NCBI GenBank assembly: GCA_009823395.1
Contig: CM020508.1
Coordinates: 1,805,015-1,869,014, forward strand
DNA length: 64,000 nt
Direction: 5' to 3'
Source of the DNA: Thamnaconus septentrionalis
Lineage: Eukaryota; Chordata; Actinopteri; Tetraodontiformes; Monacanthidae
Shown in pieces: positions 1 through 11,620 of the stretch (positions are counted from its first letter, which is position 1; each line of letters starts with the position of its first letter). Position numbers and translations under genes: made by a program. A model generated the notes under the pieces. The model was not told where the DNA came from and searched no databases. It worked only from the letters and a program-made list of their open reading frames with translations.

Positions 1-104
1 TTAAGTGTAATTAGACGTCCGGATTTGATCAGTGTCCCTCAGATAAGTGCACTCCACAGACTCTATTTTCAGTGATTTGTTAAAATGATATAAAGACTTG
101 GGGA

Positions 105-146
105 GGAAGGAAAGAAAGAAAGAAAGAAAGGAAGAAAGAAAGAAAA
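105..146. repeat. (GAAA)n microsatellite
   Basis: About ten GAAA/GAAG tetranucleotide units. Confidence 0.9.
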
Positions 147-1020
147 CACGCAAATCTGCTTAGTTTTTTCCTGCAGCCGCCGAGCAAAAGGTCACCCCAA
201 CCTTTTCACTCAGACCTTCCCGGCGAGTTATTGCCTCTGAGGACGCGTGTCGGGGGAGCAGAGGGGATAAAAGACGGCAGCCGCCTCCCTGCGAGATTCC
301 AGACTGAAATATCAGGACGACGACTTCAGTTGTCTTCGTCCTCGTGATGAAGCAGACATGAAAGATGTAAACGTGACCCCAAGACAAGAGTCAACCTCCC
401 TCCATCATCATCAGCCGCACTGAACTGGTCTTGATGTCGACGGGGCGTGACGATTAAAAATCAATCGATTATCAATTTGTTCATTCCTTCTGCCAGTCGG
501 TGGCGCAAACATGAAAAAAAGACGCTATTTCTTCTTTTGTGAGCACATTTTCCTCTTCAGTCAGCCAGACGCGATGATGCGTTGACTCCTCCGAGGTGGG
601 GGGATGTAGGGGGGAGTTCTCCCTGTGATTCTCATCCCTGCTGTTTCTGCTGCTGCTCGTCTTCCATGTGGAATCTGGTGCAACTATGCCACCAATCATC
701 ACGCACCCAGAGATGGAAACATATTGTATTGTCCATTTCAATGAAAAAAAAAAAAAGACAAAAATCCTCTGTCATGCAAACTGAGAGCTGTAAAAAAAAA
801 GCAGCTTTAAACCCTTAGCGGCTGCTGCACCTCCAGCTGAACTGGCTGCTCTGGCTGTGTGCAGCAGTAGTGGCAGCGGCGACTGACGGCGGCGGCTGCC
901 AGGGAAGCTGTGCAGGCGGCTGGGCTCCCGCCGAGGAGCCAGTTTCCCGTAGCAGCGGGTGTTCAATCTGATATTTCTCTTGCTGGCCCCCCTGGAGAGT
1001 TCCTCCGCCAGCGCCCGTTA

Positions 1021-1072
1021 CACAGCTCCAGATTAATTACACACTTTAATGAGCTGAATTATTAATGTGGCT
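1021..1072. promoter_or_regulatory. short AT-rich homeodomain-motif block
   Basis: AGATTAATTACACACTTTAA and GAGCTGAATTATTAATGTGG give four TAAT cores within 50 bp, flanked by GC-rich sequence. Confidence 0.3.
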
Positions 1073-1629
1073 CTTACTCGGCGGTTTGAGGAGGCGGCGG
1101 CGAGTGGCGAGCGGCGGGCCCTCATTAAAACATCACACGGCACTGGCGGGAACAGCGTTATTTAGCCGGAGAAATAATAAGATCTGGTGTTTTCACATAT
1201 TGGGGAAACACAGTGGAGCAGCGATGAGTCCACAGCGAGAGGAGGGGGAGGAAGGAGGAGGGAGGAGCGGAGGCTCATGCACAACATTATGTCATTATGA
1301 CTGCAGACCCGAGGAAAATGAAAGGCCATCTGAAGCAGCCGCCAGAAGCCACTTCCTGTCTGATTGTTCAGCCCGGATGGCGGCAATGGCGGCGGCGATC
1401 TGGGATGAGCTGGGCTGCTCTCTCTCTCCCAGCGCAGGGCGTTCGACAGAGTCAGCAACACGGCCGAACGTCAATATGACACCAAAGCAGTACTCGATTA
1501 TTGACAGTATATCACCTGAATAGAGGAGGGCGCGGAATGAAACCAGGAAGTGGTCTGTACCAATCAGGCGAGGAAGAAGAAGAGCACTGTCGCCCAAATG
1601 TCCGCCCTCCAGTGGCCGGATGTTTTATT

Positions 1630-1910
1630 GGGATGGCAGAAGTGATGACATGGCGTCTTGACAAGTGAGATTGAAATCTGCTGGTTGATTGGTCCCCCTG
1701 GTGAGGCGGCGCATTAACATGAGCCGCTGATTAGGAACCGGAGCGGTCAGGTGACCTGGAATGGCCCTGGAGCCACAACGCCAACCCCCCCACCCCTCCT
1801 CCCCTGCCCCTCCCCTCCCTAAATGACCAGTGACTCATTACAGTGGTCCTATTTGGGTCAGGGAGCAGATGCAAATGTAGGTCAGAAGGAGCGCTGATGT
1901 CAATCAAGAC
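1630..1910. promoter_or_regulatory. candidate regulatory block with octamer and PBX motifs
   Basis: An exact octamer ATGCAAAT (1869-1876) lies 22 nt from GTCAATCA (1899-1906), the reverse complement of the PBX core TGATTGAC. Upstream are GGTTGATTGGTCC, GCATTAACATGAGCC and GACTCATTACAG. A C-rich stretch interrupts the block near 1780-1825. Confidence 0.35.
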
Positions 1911-3361
1911 AGGGTGTGGGGGTGAGGGGGTGAGTGGTGGGAGGAGGGCAGGGACTGTGGATGAGCAGCCCCCCACCCCTCCTGTGAGTGGCACAAGATG
2001 TTGCAGAGGAAAGTTCATTAGTCTTATTTGTGAGCATTAGCTCAATTGTCGCCAGAACTAGCTAACTAGAGTTAGCAGTTAGCTGGTGAGGCCGCGATGC
2101 GTGTCCGTTTACGTGATGGTCACCTTGGCAGCGCCGCCACATTTCCACATCCACCCTATCCTTATCTTACACTCGTGCTCCGTCCCTGAAACGGCGGCAA
2201 GCGGCTCTTTGGCGCCACTTCATTTCCCACCGACACACGAGCTCAGACGCAGCGCTAACTGCCTGGAGGTTGACACTTGTCTGAATAATGTTATGCTAAT
2301 GCTCCAGTCTACCTGTATTTACCCCTAAGTGCAGCGAGCAATCTGTTGATTGCGAGAAAGCAATTTCCCTGAAAGAGAGGGAAGAGGGAGGGAGGGAGGG
2401 AGGGAGGAGGGTGGAGGCTGCAGAAAGACTGAATGAGAGGGTAACAAGAGATCTTCTTTAAGCTCCGGAAAAAAGCAATTTACAGAGGACAACAATTTTC
2501 TCCGGCTGTGAAAGGAGCGCTCCCTCTAATTGTGCCTGTGCAGAGCCGTCAAGGCGGAGGGACGGGGAAAATAGCAGAGCAGCAATTCCAGGACAACACG
2601 GAGGTAAAAGCAGCAGAGCGGCCGTAAAACCTGCCTCTCGCCTGTTAGAAAGTCTGGAGCATCCGGAGAAATATAGTGGCCTTTCCCAAACATTGCAACG
2701 GCTCAGGGGACAGACTCACTGCTGCTAGTGACAACCTCTTCTACTTCTTCTCCTTCCTTTTCTTCTGCTTTTTTGGTAAACAGATCAGACAGGTCGGGGT
2801 TCACTGACAGGATGGAGACTCGGATAATTGTTGGAAATAGTGGATTTTGGGGAATTTGTTTGTTCAAATTCCTGTTTAAAATGTGCCACTGCAGAAATTA
2901 GCATTAGCATTAGCACGGGCAGATACTAACGTGAGCTAGCGCGTTAATGCCATTGCTACGCCATTGTCTGTGACGTCTCTAATGTCACATTGTCTTCAGA
3001 TGCTTTTCCCCCCTTTTAATTTGCATTTTATGTACAGAAAATTATTCCATGCTCAGCTCCGACTGATCATCTTAAACTCCACAAAAAAAAACCGCATCAA
3101 ACATCAAAGTAGCTCAAACATCAAAGTAGCCTCCGTCTGCCTCCCGTAACACAAGTCTGAACAATGACGAATGAGGACATTGTTCTTTTAATTTGTTTGC
3201 CGCCGCTCGTGTCGGCCGAGCAGGCAGATGTAGAAATTAATTGCCCTTTCTGACGAGGACTGAGGCGTGTGTGAACGTGTCGCCAGCCCGCGCGTGTGTC
3301 TGTGCGCGTGTGTGTGTGTTTGGGTGTGACGAGGCTTCTAAAAATAAAGCGGCAGCGTGTG

Positions 3362-3398
<37 letters not shown>

Positions 3399-3929
3399 CG
3401 CGCGGTGCCAGATTGGACCCAGCGCTGCTCGCTGTTCGTCTCGCTCTGGCTCGACTTCTATCTGCCCGCCTGATAAAGCTGCTAACAGGCCTTTATCGCA
3501 GAGCGAAGGGGGGAAATATGCTGCTGCCAGATTAGGCCCCAGACTCTGCCAAGGTTATAAACAGCCTGTTATCTGAGGCCCAAACACAGTAATCCAGCCT
3601 CTATCAGCAGCCAAACATATGGGCCACACGGAGCAGCGATAGCCTCCGACGGGCGGACGGGCGGACGGACGGACGGACGGAGGCTCGATCGCCTTTAATT
3701 GCGATGAGAGCCAGCGATCCCCTCCCTGCAGGGAGGGGAGAGGAGGAAATAAAAACAACCTGTCTTATTATTGTGTCCCGGCCCCCCGGCGGCGGCAGTG
3801 GCAGCGAGCAGGAGCTGGCCAACGTTCACGCCGCTCGACCTTTCCGCAACGCCGCACCTGCTACTTCCTGTTCCAGCTCACCGCCACTCTGGATCCAGGA
3901 ACGTTTTCCCAGGAATCTGCCTAATCTGT

Positions 3930-4208
3930 CTACCAGCTAGCGGTCTAGTAGTAGAGTGTCCACCCTGAGAATGAAGGGTTGTGGGTTCGATTCCTGGCCG
4001 GGTCATACCAAAGACTATAACAATGGTTCCCGTTGCCTCCCTGCTTGGCACTCTGTATTCGTAGTTGAACTTGGGGGGTTAGGTCAACCAATAATTCCTG
4101 GGCGCAGTACTGCTGCTGCTCACTGGTACCTCAGGGGATGGATCAAATGCGGAGGACAAATTTCACGTCCTTCTGGACGCAACAATTACTGGGGCTTTAA
4201 ATTAAAGT
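3930..4208 (+). mobile_element. tRNA-derived SINE
   Basis: A tRNA-like head with a pol III A-box-like stretch (3946-3958, TAGTAGTAGAGTG) and a B box (3983-3994, GGGTTCGATTCC) is followed by a body with TTGCCTCCCTGCTTGGCACT and GATGGATCAAATGCGGAGGA. It ends in a TGGGGCTTTAAATT tail. This arrangement matches a SINE family frequent in percomorph fish. No clear target duplication was identified. Confidence 0.8.
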
Positions 4209-4631
4209 CAGCCATGATCTTTATTTTTCTTTCCTTCCTGTTCCCGTTCAGGATGAATATTTTCCCCCTGCGTCCTCACTCAGCGTCTTCTTTGAACGTT
4301 TCCGTCCGCAGGCGTAATCAGATCTCGGCGGCGGTGCTGGCGGACTCGGACTATGAGATTCTCGTCTGCTCGGGTCTATTTCCAGCCGCTCTGCAAAACA
4401 CAACGCAGGCCGCGGTGGTGAGTTGGAGCCAAAGCACCAGTTCCCCACTAATCCAATCCACCAGACGTCGGCTGTGAGAGCCACACAGACGTCTCTCAGC
4501 GTCTCTCGGCACGAGTGAAGTGAGAACAGCCAACAACAAGGGTGATCTGATGCTGATTTGAACTGAAAATTCAATACAAGGGAGCTTTTCAAGACGGCGT
4601 TGGACTTGGATCTTATATTCATTGATAGTAT

Positions 4632-4945
4632 GACTAGGGATGTAACGATACTTATACCAGTATCAAGTATCAGTACTGATACCAGGGTTGAGTACTCATG
4701 CATGCTTCTGACAAGTTTGTACTGCAGTGAAACTTGTGACAGTCACCCAATGTTGTAGAAAAACATGCCAAGGGATGTTGTTCAAGTGACACAACAACTG
4801 TGGGAGAAAAAAAAAATCTAAGTAATTCTATAATGTGCAATGGCCTTATTACGTACTCAGTATGGGTATCAGTAAGTACTGAAATTGAAAGCACTGAAAG
4901 TACTCGTACTCTACTCGTTCTGTGAAAAAGTGGCACTAGTGCATT
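4632..4945 (+). mobile_element. MITE-like repeat with GATAC/GAGTAC motifs
   Basis: The segment begins CTAGGGATGTAACGATAC, is rich in GTATCAGTACTGATACC-type palindromic motifs, and ends in AGTACTCGTACTCTACTCG followed by TTCTGTGAAAAAGTGGCAC. This composition belongs to a dispersed fish repeat that I take to be a non-autonomous DNA transposon. Exact ends and superfamily are uncertain. Confidence 0.5.
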
Positions 4946-5329
4946 TATAAGTATAACTTAAAATAAAGCTGAGCCACAACCAGCGTTGAAGTCCTTCGTG
5001 ACTTCAAAATGCAAAAATGTTTGCGACGTCGTTCAACCAGGGCAGAGCTAAATGCGGAGGGGAAGAACTCAGGCTTCATAAAAGATTCAGACCTGATGGT
5101 AGCTCGCCCTAACCCCCGACAGAGCCCACCTCCACCCCCATCGTTGCTATTCCGCTCTCGTGGTGGAGGATGCAAACCTGGCTAGGGAATAATAATAAGA
5201 AAGAAAAGAAAATAGTAGGCGATGCATTCAAACGTAATTCCGAACCCTCGGAAAACTAAAATTATCTGGCAAAATCTGAAAAAATTTGTGCTGCGTCCTC
5301 GACTGCCGTATATCTCTAAGTTGTTCCCA

Positions 5330-5720
5330 TCTGAGAGGGTCAGCAGGGGGGATTATTGGCATTATAAAAGGCAGCATCGCATCTGTTATGCTTAATATTG
5401 ATGTATTGCGTTCCGTTTTTGTTTTTTTTTATTCTCGGCATCTGCTACCTGCTCCTGAACGTCCCGCCAACCGTTAAAAGGCGGCGAGACGAGCTCATCC
5501 GTCTCGCGGCGCATTATTCCACGCACAGCCGCCGTGAAAAGGGCACAAAGTCCCATAAATCCCTCATTTTATATACTGCCCCCAGATTTCCGAGCGCTGT
5601 CCAATAAAGTTTTAAATGTCATGAAGGACCTATAATGTAGACGGCATAAACCGCACCCCCGTGCTCTGTCCCTTATCTTTTTATCCAATAAAGTTTTATA
5701 CCTTTGAATCAACTATAAAA
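5330..5720. promoter_or_regulatory. candidate non-coding block, complex sequence
   Basis: Non-repetitive sequence with GGATTATTGGCATTATAAAA, TCCAATAAAGTTTTAAATGT and a second TCCAATAAAGTTTTATACC 100 bp further on. The duplicated CCAATAAAGTTTTA (near 5599 and 5685) is noted; function unknown. Confidence 0.3.
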
Positions 5721-6008
5721 CGCTTTGGAAAGTGTCAACAAGGGGATAATTAGAGGACTTTTATTGTTATGATGATGTATCCCGGCTGCCTCTTTTGTAC
5801 CTTCTGACAGAAAAATGAGAGAAAAAGTGGCTGCAGATTCACTGTTTGGGACCTGAAAAGATTTTCTGTAAGAGGATTTTTTTTTTCGCAAGGCCTCCAA
5901 ATCTGGACCGCGTTGTGACTTGTTCGGGCTTCCAGGAAATAGCCCAAGCCCTTGGCTGTCATGTTTACAATCCTCGGAGACGATGGTAACTGTGGCCGCC
6001 AAGGTTTT

Positions 6009-6019
6009 GTGTGTGTGTG

Positions 6020-6110
<91 letters not shown>
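6009..6110. repeat. (TG)n(TA)n microsatellite
   Basis: A short TG run leads into about 90 bp of TA repeat with one C interruption. Confidence 0.95.
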
Positions 6111-6114
<4 letters not shown>

Positions 6115-6844
6115 TTATATTTAGTAATTTGTACCAAGATATCTGATTTGTGCATGAAGACAGATTGCACTCGTGTGTAAAAGGTGCAAAACAAAACAAA
6201 AGCGTTCAATCAATCCATCACTTATTTGAACTGTGTACTGAACTATGTATTTCCTGGTTGTAGACGGTCAAACCTAACGTTTCTGACAATTAAATCTCCT
6301 TCAATGGCGACAAAACTGGTTACGGCAAAAACAAAAAGCCGAGCAAGAGCAGCGTCTCGGCGGCGCAGCGTTTCACACTTGGGTGGAGGCGGCGGGCGGG
6401 CGGCCTGGTAATGACACACACTCGCCCCAGTCACCTAGAATAAACACACAGCACTGGAAATAGACCGGAAACTCACCCGCCTGCCGACGGCTGCCAAACC
6501 AATCAGGAGCCAGAGACCAGCGCGACACCGCCACCGCTGCTGCTGCTCGTTCTGCTGCTGCCGCATCTCAATCACGCCAAGCAGACATGATGGAAGCATG
6601 TTAAGCACCGGGGCGGCGCTCTGACACCAATCGCCCGCTCACGCTCCGCCGGTGTGCTGCTCAGCCATGTGTGCGGTAACGCCGAGGACGGGACGCAGCC
6701 CGACCTCGGACTGTGCGACCCACAGCGTTGCCACGTCAGCGGCACAACAACGGAAATGTCAACACAACTGGGGACAATATATCAGTCGGTGGGAACCGGA
6801 CAGGAAGTTCTGGAGAAAAAACAGCTCAGCAATGTTTTCTAGAT

Positions 6845-7075
6845 AGACATAAAAAATAGAAATAAATAGATCGATAAGTACGTTATTCGTCCGGAAGGAA
6901 ATTTAGTTTCTGGGCTGCACAAATATATGCAATCAGTTCATAAAAAAGTGCATATAGAGTAAAAGAATAATTGAAATAAAGACAAAGGTAAAAAGTGACA
7001 ATAGCAATAGAAATTGCAGGCTGTAAAGTACAAAGTTTTCACAATAGTAAAAGCACAGAAAGTCTACTCCTTGTG
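6845..7075. repeat. probable interspersed repeat of LINE 3'-end type
   Basis: AT-rich sequence with ATAGATCGATAAGTACGTTA, then TCCGGAAGGAAATTTAG and TGGGCTGCAC. It resembles the degenerate TTTATTGATCCCGAAGGAAATT motif common in fish repeats, here running into ATAGAAATAAAT-rich sequence. Family and limits are not established. Confidence 0.35.
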
Positions 7076-7829
7076 ATGTCATAAGGGGGCACCAACACTT
7101 CTCCCAGCCTAGTGGCCATACTCAGAGCCACAGTTGGCTCAGCCCTCTGAGACCGCCTGGTTCTTGTCCCCGTCCAAAACACGTGGAAGGCCTCCGTTTT
7201 AACAGCAGGTTGCAAACGCAGGGCTAAATAATGCCGCTCTGTTGAGGCGGAGAGTTTTTCCTCTGGTTTTTGTCACCTGAGGCCACACGGAGGCAGAAAC
7301 CTCGGGCAGGTCCCGTCTCTCAAGGTCGAAACGTCCTGTTTTCTGAAGAGTTTTAGGGGCAATTAATGGAACAAAGCTGATAAATGAGTCTTAGATGAGA
7401 GCTTTAAGTACCTTCCCTGAAATCCTGGAAATCCGACTCACTCTGGCCATTGAACCCCCCCATAATTCCAATGAAATATCGTTCACTTATCCTGTATTAA
7501 TACTGAGTGCTCTCCTATTGATTTGCACGTCCACGCTGGTAGGGAGAGACAGGTCGCTTTGTACCTGCAGCTCAGTTCCCCTCCACCAGCAGCAACAGCA
7601 GCAGCAGTTCAGCCTCCAGTCTCCTAATGAGCTTCTCTGTTCCAGTGTGTTGCATAAAGTCATTACCTCGCGGCACATTACTCCATTCATTTCTTACATG
7701 TGGATGCCCCCGGTAACCTCCCCCACCACCACCACCACCACCACCTCCCTGTAGGAGGCATTTCCCATGCCGCTCCTCCTTTACTGTACACATAGCCACA
7801 GTCTATAACGCTGCCGCTGCTTCACAGAG

Positions 7830-8110
7830 ATGTTGGAGGGCAACGAGGAAAGAGAAGGAAGAAGAATAACGAGAATAATGAGATAAAAGAGTGAGACAAA
7901 TGTAGAGGAGGAGGAACGAGGAAGAGGAGGAGAAGAAGGTGGAGCAGGAGAAGGAGGAAGAAGGAGGAGGAAGGTGGGAAGGAGAAGGACGAGAAAGGAG
8001 GAGCAGGAAGAGGAAGGAGGAGGACAGAGGAGGGGACAAGGAGAAGAAGGAGGAGGAGGAGGAGGAACAGAAGGAGGAGGAGAAGAAAGAGGAGGAGAAG
8101 AAGGAGGGGA
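7830..8110. repeat. long purine-rich (GA/GGA) tract
   Basis: About 280 bp almost free of C and T on the plus strand, mainly GGA, GAA and GAG units. Mirror-symmetric stretches of this type can form triplex DNA. Confidence 0.85.
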
Positions 8111-8269
8111 AATGTCTCGCCTGGCAACTGTTGCCGCAACTGTTGCGCAGTAGGATGAGACGCCGGAGGTTGTGATGCCTGGTGGTGACGTTCAGACATC
8201 CCAGAGGTTCTGGGAGCTCAGGACTCAACCAGATAAATGCCAGAGTCTCAAAGTGGAACCACAGCTGCA

Positions 8270-8270
<1 letters not shown>

Positions 8271-8315
<45 letters not shown>
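8271..8315. repeat. (CTG)15 trinucleotide repeat
   Basis: Fifteen uninterrupted CTG units, 1.3 kb from the larger CTG tract. Confidence 0.95.
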
Positions 8316-8316
<1 letters not shown>

Positions 8317-8967
8317 CAGTGAACAGACTCGACCCTGCAACAATTATCTTCAGGAGTCCAAGTCAGGACACTTTGGCGTTTTTGTGTTTTGGTTTCCACT
8401 GTGCGGTTGGACCTGACTGTCAGGAGTTTTCTGGGGGGGAAAAAAACAACACAAAACACATGGTGGGTGTGGAACTAATTCACACACAGACACACATGCC
8501 GACAAATGTAAAGTCACTGCTTGGACAATCATCAACACAGTCAACTGGGAACATATTCGACATGAATCCCTTCACATGATGTCACAGAGTAACAAGGAAC
8601 CGAGTTCAGATGCTGAATAAATCCTGGCTTTTATCAGTTAAAGCTGCTTTGATTTTCAGCGGATGACATAGAGACAAAACGTTAAATTAAAGCGACATTG
8701 CTTTGTGTGTGTCACATAACAAGCGCACGCGTGTTCTCCCCTGCACGCACGAGGATTTGCTTTTTTTTTTTTCCAACTTGGCCAGAGTCGCCAGAAAAAC
8801 ACTCGCTGTCCTCTCCGTAAATCAGCAGCGAGCTCCGAACCAGCAGGCTCTTTTTCTTTCCCCCAGAGGAAAAATAATTAAAATCGGACCACAGTTTCCA
8901 AGCGCACGTGTGTCTCACAGTGTCGCCGTCGCATCAACAACAACAACAAAACAAACATCATCGCCGC

Positions 8968-8999
8968 AACAGTTACGTCGTCCGAACGACGTAACTGTT
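8968..8999. repeat. perfect 14-bp hairpin
   Basis: AACAGTTACGTCGT (8968-8981) and its exact complement (8986-8999) are separated by CCGA. No T-run or coding context gives it a role. Confidence 0.85.
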
Positions 9000-9612
9000 A
9001 CCGCCGACTCTTGCCACACGGTGGCGACGCTGAGAACCACGTCAGATCCTGTCCGGCGTTCACTCGACCTGCCGCTCACTTCCTCCGCCGCCGCCGCCTC
9101 CGCCATGCGTGTTGTCGTTTTGTCCAGTGGCGTCATTTCCATCGCAGCCATTTGGACTGGGTTAGCGCAGCTAGCGTAGCGACCGCGGGCCTCACGCATC
9201 AGTCACAGGAAACATTACCAGCAAATGTGTCCCCTCTTATAATTGGATGCAGCCCCCCCCTTGCTGCCAGGCGCTGACGGTGTAGGCAGTGTGGTGAAGG
9301 GGGTGGGAGAGGGGTGAGGGAGGAGTGGGGGGGGGGTTGGCGGTAATGCAAGCGGCGGTGAATCACTCAATCTGTTTGAAGCGGGAGAGTCGGCAATATG
9401 AAATCCATATGAATGTTTCAAGAACCCCCTCCCAAGTTTCCATTAAAGGGATGGAGGGGAGGCGGAGTGGTGGTGGAGGATGGAGTGGGGGGGGTAAAAG
9501 AATCTCCCGGTAAATTGCTGCACAAAATTGTCACCATCTTGCTCGTCCTCCGCAGACGGGGGAGGGGAGAGAGAGAGATGTGAGACTCTTGTTTGAGCGA
9601 CCGTCCTCCTCA

Positions 9613-9615
<3 letters not shown>

Positions 9616-9679
<64 letters not shown>
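9616..9679. repeat. (CTG)n trinucleotide repeat, about 21 units
   Basis: Uninterrupted TGC/CTG units in pbx1 intron 2. A poly-A run follows at 9688-9702. No exon signals surround it, so it is not a polyglutamine-coding tract. Confidence 0.95.
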
Positions 9680-9682
<3 letters not shown>

Positions 9683-10032
9683 AGGCCAAAAAAAAAAAAA
9701 AAAGGCAAAAGAGAGTAGACGGAAAAAAGAAAAAAAAATCCAGTGCTTTAATAATTGAGGGAGAGGCTGAAGGGTTCCTCTGGCTGGGCCCCGTTCTTGA
9801 TGTGCAGAGTCCTTTAAAAGATGCATGGCTGCCTCCCCCCGAGGGAGACGGAGGGGCTTCAGCCATCCGAGGCTGCCTGCCTGCCTGCCTGTGTACACTG
9901 GGAGATTACAGGCCCGCATCCACTAAAGCAAGATGACCAGGGAAATGCTCAGAGGACCGTTAGTTATTCCTCCGCAGTGCAGAGCCGTTTGAGGGATGAC
10001 TTTACACCCCCACCACCCCCCCCCCCTCCTCC

Positions 10033-10108
10033 AAGCTGATAAGATACTATCAATATTCATGCCTCTAAATCAATTATATCCCCAGTGGACTTGAAATGCA
10101 AATGACTT
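10033..10108. promoter_or_regulatory. candidate regulatory block with GATA and octamer motifs
   Basis: AGCTGATAAGATACTATCAA, TATTCATGCCTCTAAATCAA and an exact octamer ATGCAAAT (10096-10103) lie between C-rich and GGAC-repeat sequence. Confidence 0.4.
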
Positions 10109-11489
10109 GAGGGGGGCGGATGGACGGGCGGACAGATAGATGGACGGACGCTACTTGCAAAGCGTGACTCTGCAGGCTGGGAGGAGAGTCGACGCCAGGA
10201 TACACAACTCTGGGTAAACAAGCCGAGCCGAGGAGGAGGAGGAGGAGGGAACGGGCAGGATTTCAGTAAACACAAGCGCAGACGCACACACACTCTGACT
10301 CTCACGCACACACACCAATACACACACCAATACACACACACACACGCACACATACAGCTGCTGCTGCTGCTGCTGCGGAGCCTTTAAAAGATGCAATCTC
10401 TGACTCAGACGTATCGCTTTCTCCTCACCCTGCCATTAAGGCTGGGGCCTAAATTATTGATCGGCCGCCTTCATCGGCATCGCAGTCACGTCTGCGCGGC
10501 AGCGGCAGTGGTGGTGGTGGTGAGAGGGGGCGGGGGTGGGGGTGGGGATTGGGCTAACTCTGTCCCTATGCTCCAGCCGCTGAAATAATTAAAGGGAGTT
10601 CTCATTAAGGCAGAATGAAAGGTTGAGAGAGACAGGAGGGAAGGGGAGGGGGTGGGGGGACTGAGGGGCATTCTGGGTATTTAATGTCGTCCCTCGGGGG
10701 GGGGTCCCAGAGGGCCCCGGAGGGGTGGGGAGTGAGGGGGGGGCTCGTCGTCCCTGTCAAATCCTGCGACCGCCGCCGCCGCCACTGCCACGTCCAAAGG
10801 CGACAGTCGGCTCCTGGAGGCGATAAATACAAAAAATGCTGCTCCGGCCCAAACGCACAAATAACATGTCAGGACGGCAGCGGTGGGCAGGAGGCAGGAG
10901 GCAGTAGGCGGAGCCAACGGCAATGAGTTATAGCTCGTTAGCGGCGGGATCGATGGCGGCGCTGCACAACCTGAGCGGTATAAATTAGCCGTAAAAGGTT
11001 CCGAGGCTGCGGAGACGGAGCGCCGCAGTGATTTCCTGCCCAGCCTGGTTTTAATCCGGACGCTGAGGGAACTGAGAGGTTTTAGTTGTCCTGATGTTCA
11101 CCTACACCTCCCTCTCCCACCCACCACCACTTGTTCCGCTATTCACATTTAGATGTTGAGCTGTAAGATCCAAACTCTTGTTCAGATAAAGATTCTGGTC
11201 GTGAGCTTTGAATATGTCTCCGCCTCACTGGACTAGGATGATGTTTCCAAAACTGTCCAGGGAGTTTTGGAAAAGCTACAGCATCCAAAGACAAATATTT
11301 CATGTTAGATTAATAAATTGCCCTTCAATTAATGTTGTTGGCCATCTTGGTTGTCTTGGTTGCCGTGTAGCCAACGTGTCCGTGACAACGCTGCCTTTCA
11401 GTTTTGGTTTGGTCTGGTCTGGTCTCCAAGCCAACACGAACCAAGGGATGGGGTCATGTCACCAAGGCACAATGTCATTTGAGCAAGGG

Positions 11490-11620
11490 ATGATGTCATG
11501 TGACCAAGGTACAGTCACATGACATCATGTCACCGCTGGAGGTCCATCATGTTGTCCTCAGCTGGGCTAGAGCACCATCTTGCTTGCTAGCTGAGGAGAA
11601 CATGATGGACCTCCGGCGGT
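11490..11620. repeat. pair of adjacent inverted repeats
   Basis: First hairpin: a 15-bp perfect stem, ATGATGTCATGTGAC (11490-11504), with its complement at 11514-11528 and a 9-nt loop. Second hairpin: arms of 32 nt at 11532-11563 and 11589-11620 pair at 30 positions across a 25-nt loop. Just upstream, a unit starting CAAGGGATG recurs at 11442 and 11484 (period 42). The combination looks like part of an unclassified repeat. Confidence 0.8.

Noticed and set aside
3946..4000. tRNA-like A and B boxes
   Set aside because: Part of a SINE; the flanking sequence does not fold as a complete functional tRNA with a proper acceptor stem.
7572..8459. Ser/Phe/Leu-rich and Gly-rich frames
   Set aside because: Translations of purine or pyrimidine tracts and CTG repeats.
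8941..8999. Hairpin at 8968-8999 as a transcription terminator
   Set aside because: Vertebrate pol II genes do not use such terminators, and there is no following T run.
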